From contig JBARXH010000275.1 in assembly GCA_049647245.1 (NCBI GenBank), positions 1 through 5,937 on the forward strand: 5,937 bases of DNA. Reading direction: 5' to 3'. Positions 1-5,822 of the stretch are shown here, one piece after another. Below the pieces are notes generated by a model, which was not told the DNA's origin, did not search any database, and saw nothing but the letters and a program-made list of their open reading frames with translations. The first letter of the stretch is position 1, and the number at the start of each line of letters is the position of its first letter. A program made the position numbers and the translations under genes. This stretch comes from Litorimonas sp049647245 (GTDB lineage Bacteria > Pseudomonadota > Alphaproteobacteria > Caulobacterales > Maricaulaceae).

Positions 1-320
1 GCATGGGCAGCGACAGCCACACGGCGTCGTGGTTCCCGGACTCGCGTGGTCTGGCCGAAGCCCTCGATCCCGACAATCCGGCGACACTCGCTGCCGTGGA
101 CGCCGCCGGCTGCCCCGGCGCGGGCGAGATTACGGACCGCATCACCCTGACCGCGTCCGCCGTCCTAACGGCCCGCCACGCCGTTCTGCTCCTGCCGTCC
201 CAGGAGAAACTCGACGTGTTCCGCGCCGCCATGACACGGCCCGTCGAGGACGCGCCCGTGCGGACCCTGCTGGACCTCGGGAGCAGACTGAGCGTGTTCG
301 CCCTGGAGACCGACCGATGA
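1..320 (+). CDS. pgl: 6-phosphogluconolactonase, C-terminal part (5' end outside window)
   Basis: This is the last ~106 codons of a 6-phosphogluconolactonase (glucosamine-6-phosphate isomerase/6PGL fold, DevB type). The enzyme hydrolyses 6-phosphogluconolactone to 6-phosphogluconate in the cytosol. The window opens inside the family signature: MGSDSHTASWFP matches the usual GMGxDGHTASLFP block, whose histidine is the proposed catalytic base. The two bases before the first ATG fit a glycine codon, so that ATG is internal and not the start. Downstream, the stretch ITLTASAVLTARHAVLLL matches the family's 'R(I/L)T(L/M)T..xL..A..v.ll' strand. The usual glycine before the signature histidine is serine here, which is unusual but need not abolish activity. 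The stop overlaps the edd start (ATGA at 317-320), so the two genes belong to one operon. The family is typically ~230-250 residues, so just over half is missing to the left. Confidence 0.9.
   Translation, partial: MGSDSHTASWFPDSRGLAEALDPDNPATLAAVDAAGCPGAGEITDRITLTASAVLTARHAVLLLPSQEKLDVFRAAMTRPVEDAPVRTLLDLGSRLSVFALETDR
305..308 (+). promoter_or_regulatory. Shine-Dalgarno site for edd
   Basis: GGAG lies 8 nt before the ATG at 317, inside the end of pgl. It supports the ATG at 317 as the edd start. The same frame stays open further upstream, but that extension has no site like this one and would add about 96 residues unlike the family that overlap pgl. Confidence 0.6.
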
Positions 321-2167
321 GCCTAAACAGCACGATCGCCGCCGTCACGGAGCGGATCCGAGCCCGTTCGGAAGCGACCCGCTCGGCTTACATGCGGGCG
401 TGCCTGGAGAACATGCGGCCCGGCCCACGGCGCCGGCGTCTGTCGGAGGGCAATCTCGCTCACGCCGCTGCCGCCTGTCCCGTCCTGGAGAAGACCGAGA
501 TGCTGGGCGCGTCCTGGCCGAACCTCGGCATCGTCACGGCCTATAACGACATGCTTTCGGCGCATCAGCCGTTCGAGCGTTTCCCGGAAATCATCAAGCA
601 CGCCGCGCGGCGCAATGGTGCGACAGCGCAGGTCGCGGGCGGCGTGCCCGCCATGTGCGACGGGGTCACGCAGGGCCAGGACGGCATGGAACTGTCGCTC
701 TTCTCGCGAGACGTGATCGCGCAAGGGGCCGCCGTCGCCCTGTCCCATGACTGTTTCGACGCGGCCCTGCATCTGGGCGTCTGCGACAAGATCGTGCCGG
801 GCTTGATGATTGCCGCGCTCCGCTATGGCTATCTGCCGCATATCTTCGTTCCGGCCGGACCCATGCCGTCCGGTATTCCGAATCCGGAAAAAGCAAGGGT
901 CCGGCAGCAATTCGCCGCCGGAGAGATCGGTCGGGACAAGCTGCTCGCCGCTGAGGCCGCCAGCTACCACTCGCCCGGCACCTGCACCTTCTACGGCACG
1001 GCCAACACCAACCAGATGCTGATGGAAATCATGGGAATGCAGCTTCCCGGCAGTTCGTTCATCCACCCCAACACCTCGCTGCGCGACGCCATGACGGCGC
1101 AGTCCGTGCGCCGCGCCGTTCAGATCACCAACATGGCGAAAGAGTTCACGCCCGCTTGCGAGGTCATCGACGAAAAGGCGATCGTCAACGGTCTGGTCGG
1201 GCTGATGGCGACGGGCGGGTCGACCAACCTGACCATCCATCTTTCGGCCATTGCCCGGAGCGCGGGTATCCTCATCGACTGGGACGACTATGCGGACATC
1301 TCACGGGTCGTACCGCTGATCTGCCGCATCTATCCCAACGGCGTGGCCGACGTGAACCACTTCCACGCCGCAGGCGGCATGGGCTACCTGATCCGGGAAC
1401 TGCTGGATGCGGGCCTCGCGCATGGCGACGTCAAGACCGTGGCCGGAGGCGACGGGCTGCATGCCTATACGCGCGAACCGATCCGCAACGCCCATGCCGA
1501 AGCCGACACGGTGCTGTGGCGCGAAGGCCCGACAGTCAGCCTCGACACCGACGTGCTAACCTCCGTCGACGCGCCGTTCCGGCCGGATGGGGGGCTGGCG
1601 CTCATGTCGGGCAATCTCGGGCGCGGTGTGATGAAGGTCTCGGCCGTGAAGCGCGAAAACTGGCTGGTCGAGGCCGAAGCCATCGTCATCGATGACCAGA
1701 ACGACCTGATCCCGCTGCACAAGGACGGCAAGCTGGAGCGCGACTTCGTGGTCGTTCTGCGGTTTCAGGGGCCGCGCGCCAACGGCATGCCGGAGCTGCA
1801 CAAGCTGACCCCGATCCTGGGTCTGCAGCAGGACAAGGGTTTCAAGGTCGCGCTGGTGACCGATGGGCGTATGTCCGGGGCCTCCGGCAAGGTGCCCGCC
1901 GCCATCCACATGCATCCGGAAGCGCTGCTCGGCGGTCCGTTGTCGCGCGTGGTGACGGGCGACCGCATCCGGGTCGATCCGGCCAACGGGACGGTCGAGG
2001 TGCTGGGCGTCGATCTCGACGCACGCGCTTCGGACACAGCCCCGGTGCGGCACAATCTCTCCACGCTTGGCATGAACATGTTCGCGCCGCAGCGCGCGAT
2101 CGCGTCGGACGCGGAAAGCGGCGCGACCACGCTGGGCGATCTCGATATCGCGGTGATCGGCCGATGA
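317..2167 (+). CDS. edd: phosphogluconate dehydratase (Entner-Doudoroff)
   Basis: This cytosolic enzyme converts 6-phosphogluconate to 2-keto-3-deoxy-6-phosphogluconate, the defining step of the Entner-Doudoroff pathway. It belongs to the IlvD/Edd dehydratase family and carries an Fe-S cluster. The product is 616 aa, close to the usual ~600-610. Visible family blocks are NLGIVTAYNDMLSAHQP (residues 69-85), GGVPAMCDGVTQGQDGMELS (108-127), LGVCDKIVPG (153-162), GTCTFYGTANTNQ (221-233), GLMATGGSTN (295-304) and VTDGRMSGASGKVPAAIH (514-531). C156 and C223 are the likely cluster ligands. In the first block this protein has YND where dihydroxyacid dehydratases have a cysteine, which favours Edd over IlvD. 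The ATG at 317 is chosen from the GGAG at 305-308, the ATGA overlap with pgl, and the family length. The 3' end overlaps glk by ATGA (2164-2167). The reading frame is intact, with no frameshift or missing block. Confidence 0.97.
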   Translation: MSLNSTIAAVTERIRARSEATRSAYMRACLENMRPGPRRRRLSEGNLAHAAAACPVLEKTEMLGASWPNLGIVTAYNDMLSAHQPFERFPEIIKHAARRNGATAQVAGGVPAMCDGVTQGQDGMELSLFSRDVIAQGAAVALSHDCFDAALHLGVCDKIVPGLMIAALRYGYLPHIFVPAGPMPSGIPNPEKARVRQQFAAGEIGRDKLLAAEAASYHSPGTCTFYGTANTNQMLMEIMGMQLPGSSFIHPNTSLRDAMTAQSVRRAVQITNMAKEFTPACEVIDEKAIVNGLVGLMATGGSTNLTIHLSAIARSAGILIDWDDYADISRVVPLICRIYPNGVADVNHFHAAGGMGYLIRELLDAGLAHGDVKTVAGGDGLHAYTREPIRNAHAEADTVLWREGPTVSLDTDVLTSVDAPFRPDGGLALMSGNLGRGVMKVSAVKRENWLVEAEAIVIDDQNDLIPLHKDGKLERDFVVVLRFQGPRANGMPELHKLTPILGLQQDKGFKVALVTDGRMSGASGKVPAAIHMHPEALLGGPLSRVVTGDRIRVDPANGTVEVLGVDLDARASDTAPVRHNLSTLGMNMFAPQRAIASDAESGATTLGDLDIAVIGR

Positions 2168-3120
2168 GCGCGCCCACCACACTGGTCGGCGACGTCGGCG
2201 GGACCAATGCGCGTTTTGCCTTGGCAGAACGCACGGAGGCGGGAACGATCACGCTCCACCATTCGGAGCGTTTCGCCGTGAAGGAGTTCGCCAGGTTCGA
2301 CGACGCGGTCGACGCCTACCTTTCAGGCATCGGCATCCGCCCAACCCGCGCAGCCTTCGCCTTCGCCGGACCAAAGTTCGACGACGAGATCAAGATGACC
2401 AATGTCGACTGGGTCGTGTCGGAGAGCCAGCTGCGCGACACCTTCTCGCTGACAGAAGCCGTGATCCTGAACGACTTCGTGGCCATGGCAAACGGAGCCA
2501 CCGTGATCCCGGATGACGGCTTCGACACGCTCGTGCCCGGCAAGGTCAACTACACCAAACCCATCGCGGTCCTGGGGCCCGGTACGGGCCTGGGCCTGTC
2601 CTGCATCCTGCCCGGCCGGCCGCCGCGCATCCTGTCGACCGAGGGCGGGCACACCGCCTTTTCTCCGGGATCGGAACTGGAGGCCCAGGTGCTGCGCTAC
2701 TGGCGGGACCGGCTTCCGTTCGTCTCGGCGGAAACGCTCATTTCCGGCCCCGGCCTGTTCCGCCTCTACACCGCGCTTTGCGACATACGGGGCGAGCGCC
2801 CGATCTGCGTCAAGGAGGACGAGATCATCTCGGCCGGCCAGGCCAATCCCGACTCGGTCGCGCGGCTCTGCGTGAAGACCTTCTGCGACATGCTCGGGAC
2901 GTTCTCCGGCAATGCCTGCGTGACGCTAGGAGCGTCCGGGGGTGTCGTGCTGGGTGGCGGCGTGTCGCGGCACGTCTCGCCCTTCATTCGCGACTCCGAC
3001 TTTCTGTCGCGTTTCCAGTCGCGGGGGCAGGGGTCGTGGTTCGTCAGAGATGTGCCGGTGCGACTGATCCTCGCCAATTTCGTGGCGCTTTACGGCGCGG
3101 CGGCGATGGTGCTGGATTAG
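2164..3120 (+). CDS. glk: glucokinase, ROK-independent Glk family
   Basis: ATP-dependent glucokinase (bacterial Glk family, group A type) that makes glucose-6-phosphate in the cytosol. It feeds the pgl-edd branch encoded immediately upstream. The product is 318 aa, against 321 in E. coli Glk. The phosphate-1 loop GDVGGTNARFAL is at residues 9-20. The catalytic block ILNDFVAMA (101-109) holds N103 and D104, and D104 matches the proposed catalytic base. GPGTGLGLS is at 138-146. The sugar-binding EGGHTAFSP (160-168) holds E160 and H163, followed by E190 in SAETLISGPGL. The adenosine-site region VTLGASGGVVLGGGVS is at 253-268. EGGH instead of a zinc-binding cysteine cluster separates it from ROK kinases. 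The ATG at 2164 lies in an ATGA overlap with edd and has no strong Shine-Dalgarno site, which suggests re-initiation by ribosomes finishing edd. It is the last gene of the operon, and the next gene is convergent. Confidence 0.97.
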   Translation: MSAPTTLVGDVGGTNARFALAERTEAGTITLHHSERFAVKEFARFDDAVDAYLSGIGIRPTRAAFAFAGPKFDDEIKMTNVDWVVSESQLRDTFSLTEAVILNDFVAMANGATVIPDDGFDTLVPGKVNYTKPIAVLGPGTGLGLSCILPGRPPRILSTEGGHTAFSPGSELEAQVLRYWRDRLPFVSAETLISGPGLFRLYTALCDIRGERPICVKEDEIISAGQANPDSVARLCVKTFCDMLGTFSGNACVTLGASGGVVLGGGVSRHVSPFIRDSDFLSRFQSRGQGSWFVRDVPVRLILANFVALYGAAAMVLD

Positions 3121-3144
3121 GAACCGCGCAGGCGGAGAGGTGCG

Positions 3145-3165
3145 GCCCCGCCGCATTTGCGGGGC
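3145..3165 (+). terminator. GC hairpin downstream of glk, possible terminator
   Basis: A perfect 7-bp stem (GCCCCGC / GCGGGGC) with a 7-nt loop starts 25 nt after the glk stop. No T-run follows it, so it is not a textbook intrinsic terminator. It may act as a 3'-end-stabilising hairpin or with Rho. Confidence 0.35.
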
Positions 3166-3226
3166 ATGACGGATGGTGACGGACGTGGGAGGACTTCTCC
3201 GCAAGGACCGGGACGTTAGAATGTGC

Positions 3227-3260
3227 CACTCCGGTTGAACACCAAGGCTCGGCTGGAGTG
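3227..3260. other. long hairpin in the convergent gap
   Basis: CACTCCGGTT at 3227-3236 pairs with GGCTGGAGTG at 3251-3260. This gives 10 pairs, 7 of them Watson-Crick and 3 G-T, with a 14-nt loop. The outer six pairs (CACTCC/GGAGTG) are perfect on either strand. There is no T-run and no adjacent gene start. Its role is unknown: it could be part of a structured RNA or of a dispersed repeat. Confidence 0.4.
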
Positions 3261-3300
3261 AATGACAGGGTGCGGGGAGCGGCACGCGTACACCGGCCCT

Positions 3301-3319
3301 CGCGGAAAAGCTGTCCGCG
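3301..3319. other. perfect 6-bp hairpin in the convergent gap
   Basis: CGCGGA and TCCGCG are separated by a 7-nt loop (AAAGCTG), with a possible extra T-G pair outside. A short GGCC-CAAA-GGCC stem follows at 3322-3333. Alternative pairing is possible: 3317-3322 is also complementary to 3197-3202, and 3313-3316 to 3205-3208. The region could therefore fold in more than one way. Confidence 0.35.
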
Positions 3320-3458
3320 GAGGCCCAAAGGCCGTAACGGACAAGCGCCATCATAGACCAGGCCGTCGGAGCGCGGACTAATTCGCTCGTAAAGCGCGCA
3401 AGCCTCTGAAGAGAAAGCGCCTTCCAATCTTCAAGAACGCGGATGGATTTCCGAACAG

Positions 3459-3472
3459 GCCGCTCGAGCGGC
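3459..3472 (-). terminator. 14-bp palindrome after the dsbA-like gene, weak terminator candidate
   Basis: GCCGCTCGAGCGGC is a perfect palindrome 25 nt beyond the stop of the minus-strand oxidoreductase gene. As RNA it gives a GCCGC/GCGGC stem with a TCGA loop. No T-run follows in the direction of transcription, so termination is only a guess from its position. It could equally be a protein-binding site or chance. Confidence 0.25.
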
Positions 3473-3497
3473 TCAAAGCACCGCCGCGAATGGAAGC

Positions 3498-4238
3498 CTA
3501 GCTTTCGAGCGCTTCGTCCAGCAACGTGCTCAAACGGCCCATGTTTGCACCGGAAACGAACGCGTCATTGACGATGAAGAACGGCGTTCCGGTCAGAGCG
3601 GGGATCTTCTGGCCCAGAGCCAGATTGTCCTGGATCTGGCGGTCGATGGCCGGATCCTTCATGTCGCGCTCCAGCTGATCGACATCGATGCCGAAATTCT
3701 TGGCGATCTCCAGAACGCGCGCCTTGTTGAGGGCGCGTTCTTCCATCATGGCGAAGTGCATCTTGCGGTAATGGCCCTGGCGCGCAGCGGCGAGCGCGGC
3801 GCGGGCGGCCATGTGCGACGTGCCTTCGCGGCCCGTCAGCACGGGCAGTTCCTTGAAGACCACCCGGACATCGTCCGGATATTTGGACATGGTCTCTTCC
3901 ATCCAGTCGGTGGAGCGTTTGCAGAAACCGCAATTGTAATCGAAGAATTCGACCAGCTGCACCTTCGCATCCGCGGGTCCGACCGAATAGTCGCGCGGGT
4001 CGCGGAAGATCTGGTCCGACAGGTCCGCGATGGCATCCACGCTTTCCTGCTGCTCGGCCTCGGCGCTCTTGCGCTCAAGCTCGACCAGGGCGTCGCGGAT
4101 GATTTCGGGATTCTCCAGCAGGTAGGCGCGCACGATCTCTTCGATGTCCGCCTTGCTCATGTCGGTCGCGCCGGCCTGGGAGCAGGCCGCAAGGCCGAGG
4201 ATCGACACGGCGGCCGCGGTTTTGAGAAGGGTCTTCAT
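3498..4238 (-). CDS. DsbA-fold thiol oxidoreductase lipoprotein (Com1/ScsC-like)
   Basis: This is an envelope thiol:disulfide oxidoreductase of the DsbA family, 246 aa. Residues 1-18 form a signal peptide ending in the lipobox LAAC, so C19 should be lipidated. Ser at +2 favours the outer membrane under the E. coli Lol rule, though that rule is uncertain here. Residues 25-60 (YLLENPEIIRDAL and the charged helix after it) match the N-terminal domain of ScsC/Com1 proteins, which makes some ScsC proteins oligomeric. The thioredoxin-like core starts near 90. Its active site is C103-G-F-C106 in FFDYNCGFCKRS, and the cis-proline loop is T218-P219 (GTPFF). Apart from C19 these are the only cysteines. 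Whether it oxidises, reduces or isomerises disulfides cannot be told. No DsbB or DsbD partner is in the window. It follows the M48 protease by 56 bp on the same strand and is probably in its operon. The ATG fits the signal peptide, but the ribosome-binding site is weak. Confidence 0.93.
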   Translation of the reverse strand: MKTLLKTAAAVSILGLAACSQAGATDMSKADIEEIVRAYLLENPEIIRDALVELERKSAEAEQQESVDAIADLSDQIFRDPRDYSVGPADAKVQLVEFFDYNCGFCKRSTDWMEETMSKYPDDVRVVFKELPVLTGREGTSHMAARAALAAARQGHYRKMHFAMMEERALNKARVLEIAKNFGIDVDQLERDMKDPAIDRQIQDNLALGQKIPALTGTPFFIVNDAFVSGANMGRLSTLLDEALES

Positions 4239-4294
4239 GACAAGGTCCGTGAGAGAATGAGTCGCGTCGCTTTAGCGGCTGAGCGCTGTGCGAT

Positions 4295-5731
4295 CTATTG
4301 ACGAATGCGCGAGCGGTCCGTCGTGTCGGCCGCGCCGAACGACGCCGTAAAGGGCTTGCCCCGGCGCTGGTTGCGGCGGCGGCGGTCCAGCTGCGTTTCC
4401 GTCACGACCACGATGTCGGACGCCCGCCGCCATTGGGGCATGTCCCGGGTCAGGTCCTGCTTGGCGCGACCGGCGAAGGAGCGCGCGGATTCGAAGTCGC
4501 CGACGGCGTAGAATCGCTCTGCAGAGGCATATTTGGCGAGCGCATCCTTGTCCTGCGCCGCATAGGCCAGCGACAGCAGGTACCAGCCGTAGGAATAGCC
4601 GGTTTCCTGACGCAGCGCCGCCTTCAACAGATCGATGGCGCGGTCCAGTTCTTCCGCGCGTCGGGTTTCGATCAGCGATTGGGCGAGCGCGACCTTCAGC
4701 AGCATCGCGTCGGGCTTCAGTTCCAGCGCCCGTTCGGCCGAGGGCAGGGCGTCCTCGCGCTGTCCGGACTCATACAGGATCTGGGCCTTGAGCTCGTGGA
4801 AATAGGGGTTGTCCGGCTCTTCCTCGATCAGCGAGTCGATTTCGCGGATGGCCGTGCGCAGATTGGCCGTGCGGAAATGCGCGACGGCGCGCGCATAGCG
4901 GGCGGGCTGCGACTGGTCGTCGGGGCGGTACCGGCTGAAGACAAGTTGAGGCGCTTCGAGGAAGCCCCGCAGCTTGGCCTTCATCATCTCGTGCCGGTGC
5001 AGGTCTTCGGGCGGGTCGAGCGCATCCGTGTACGGGCTCTCGGCCACGCGTTCGCGCAGCTGATCGATCCGGTTGGCCGACAGCGGGTGGGACCGGAAAT
5101 ATTCGTAGCGGCGGCTCTGCGACAGGACTTCCTGCGCGCGGAAATTCTCGAAAAAGTCGATCAGGCCCTGGCCCGACTGACCCGTCGCTTCGAGGAAGGT
5201 CGCCGCATACTGATCGGCGGAAGATTCGTTGACGCGGGAATAGGCCAGGGCCTCCACGGCCCCGAACTGTTGCGCCCCGCCCAGGATAGCGGCGCCAGCC
5301 CCGCCTTCGCCGGCCAGAATGGCGGCAAGGCCGACACCGGCCGCCAGCAGCATCGCGCCGTAGGCCGAGCGATTGCCGTAGTCGGACCGCACGATGTGTC
5401 CGCCGACGATGTGTCCGGCTTCGTGGGCGATGACGCCTTTGAGTTCGTTGGGCGTTTCCGATCTGAGAATCAGGCCGCTGTGAAGAAAGATGTTCTGCCC
5501 CCGCGTCACGAAGGCGTTCAGCTCGGGGTCGTTGACCAGATAGATGTCGACGGAGGACGGGTTGAGGCCGCCCACGCGCAGAAGGGGGTCAGAGAACTCC
5601 CGGAGCGTCTCCTCGATCTCCGTATCGCGCAGCAATCCCTGCGCCTGGACCTGCGCGGCCAGCAGCGCAGCCACGACAATCCCGCCCAGAAGGCGGGATA
5701 GCAGCACGGCGATGTGGCGGGTCGCGGTCAT
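4295..5731 (-). CDS. secreted M48 metalloprotease with TPR repeats (BepA/YfgC-like)
   Basis: A zinc endopeptidase of family M48 with a C-terminal TPR array, 478 aa, comparable to E. coli BepA (YfgC), a periplasmic protease/chaperone in outer-membrane protein quality control. A signal peptide covers residues 1-30, with likely cleavage at AQVQA|QG. The catalytic motif is HEAGH at 103-107 (VIAHEAGHIVGGH). The third zinc ligand is E169 in NESSADQYA, and H215 lies in the conserved SHPLSANRI. Between them is a hydrophobic Gly/Ala-rich stretch (about 124-152), typical of the family and not necessarily a membrane anchor. TPR-like helices span about 275-430 (for example REDALPSAERALELKPDA). The C-terminal ~30 residues are basic and low-complexity. 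There is no cysteine at all, whereas E. coli BepA carries disulfide-forming cysteines. The ATG at 5731 is chosen for the signal peptide, and no Shine-Dalgarno site is visible before it. An equally long open frame on the other strand is a shadow. Confidence 0.93.
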   Translation of the reverse strand: MTATRHIAVLLSRLLGGIVVAALLAAQVQAQGLLRDTEIEETLREFSDPLLRVGGLNPSSVDIYLVNDPELNAFVTRGQNIFLHSGLILRSETPNELKGVIAHEAGHIVGGHIVRSDYGNRSAYGAMLLAAGVGLAAILAGEGGAGAAILGGAQQFGAVEALAYSRVNESSADQYAATFLEATGQSGQGLIDFFENFRAQEVLSQSRRYEYFRSHPLSANRIDQLRERVAESPYTDALDPPEDLHRHEMMKAKLRGFLEAPQLVFSRYRPDDQSQPARYARAVAHFRTANLRTAIREIDSLIEEEPDNPYFHELKAQILYESGQREDALPSAERALELKPDAMLLKVALAQSLIETRRAEELDRAIDLLKAALRQETGYSYGWYLLSLAYAAQDKDALAKYASAERFYAVGDFESARSFAGRAKQDLTRDMPQWRRASDIVVVTETQLDRRRRNQRRGKPFTASFGAADTTDRSRIRQ

Positions 5732-5737
5732 GACGGA

Positions 5738-5766
5738 CTAATCGGGTCGATACGGACCTGAATCAA
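5738..5766 (-). promoter_or_regulatory. possible promoter for the M48 protease
   Basis: On the minus strand TTGATT (5761-5766) is followed, after a 17-nt spacer, by GATTAG (5738-5743). The match to the general -35 is fair (4/6) and to the -10 poor (3/6). Transcription would start about 7 nt after the -10, at or next to the A of the ATG at 5731. That would give a leaderless message, consistent with the missing ribosome-binding site. This is weak evidence; read-through from the upstream gene is the alternative. Confidence 0.2.
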
Positions 5767-5769
5767 GTT

Positions 5770-5805
5770 ACGCAGGGGTCACGTTACAGTGTTCGACCCC
5801 TGCGT
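5770..5805 (-). terminator. perfect 11-bp hairpin between the right-edge gene and the M48 gene
   Basis: ACGCAGGGGTC (5770-5780) and GACCCCTGCGT (5795-5805) pair perfectly over 11 bp around a 14-nt loop. It begins 15 nt after the stop of the minus-strand gene at the right edge and ends 38 nt before the M48 start. It is the strongest hairpin in the window. No T-run follows on the minus strand, so it may terminate imperfectly, or act as an RNA-stability or processing element between two co-transcribed genes. Confidence 0.55.
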
Positions 5806-5808
5806 CAG

Positions 5809-5822
5809 AGGCGTTTCCGCCT
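5809..5822 (-). other. GNRA-type tetraloop hairpin overlapping a stop codon
   Basis: Read on the minus strand, AGGCG and CGCCT form a perfect 5-bp stem closed by a GAAA tetraloop. The stem's first two bases are the last two of the TAG stop (5821-5823) of the right-edge gene. It sits directly upstream of the 11-bp hairpin at 5770-5805, so the 3' end of that message would carry two stacked hairpins. Confidence 0.4.

Larger units (their letters stand above)
3121..3497. other. 377-bp non-coding gap between convergent glk and dsbA-like genes
   Basis: No credible gene was found on either strand. The open frames across it on the minus strand (3044-3427 and 2926-3354) run on into the antisense of glk, have odd composition (many Cys, Pro, Arg, Ser) and match no family I know. 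The gap is long for a convergent junction and rich in inverted repeats. These include 3145-3151/3159-3165, 3227-3236/3251-3260, 3301-3306/3314-3319, 3369-3373/3384-3388 and the palindrome 3459-3472. I looked for RNase P RNA, tmRNA, SRP RNA and tRNA hallmarks on both strands and saw none. It could hold the two operons' terminators, a small RNA, or remains of a decayed gene. The sequence alone does not decide. Confidence 0.6.

Noticed and set aside
29..316. In-frame upstream extension of edd
   Set aside because: It would add about 96 Arg-rich residues overlapping pgl in another frame. The family length and the GGAG at 305-308 place the start at 317.
323..1240. 305-codon open frame on the minus strand
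   Set aside because: Antisense to edd, His/Arg/Gly-rich, no family features. It is a shadow of the codon bias of edd.
3215..3256. Faint resemblance of the segment starting AGAATGTG to part of E. coli 6S RNA
   Set aside because: It is a recalled, gapped match of a few short words in a poorly conserved part of 6S RNA. The expected closing stem and central bubble are not clear. I kept it only as one model to test in the gap finding.
3044..3427. 127-codon minus-strand open frame in the convergent gap
   Set aside because: It extends into the antisense of glk, has unusual Cys/Pro/Arg/Ser composition, no convincing ribosome-binding site and no known motif. The overlapping frame at 2926-3354 fails for the same reasons.
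3121..3497. RNase P RNA, tmRNA or SRP RNA in the gap
   Set aside because: The conserved blocks of each (GAGGAAAGTCC-type, the tag reading frame with CCA acceptor, and the GGAAGGAAGCAG-type SRP loop) are absent from both strands.
4298..5701. 467-codon open frame on the plus strand
   Set aside because: It lies wholly antisense to the M48 protease, which has a signal peptide, zinc motif and TPRs. The antisense protein is Val/Gly/Arg-rich with no recognisable motif, a common artefact in high-GC genes.
5781..5805. TTCGA-like T-loop resembling a tRNA fragment
   Set aside because: The bases fall inside the 11-bp hairpin. There is no anticodon arm, acceptor stem or CCA end around them.
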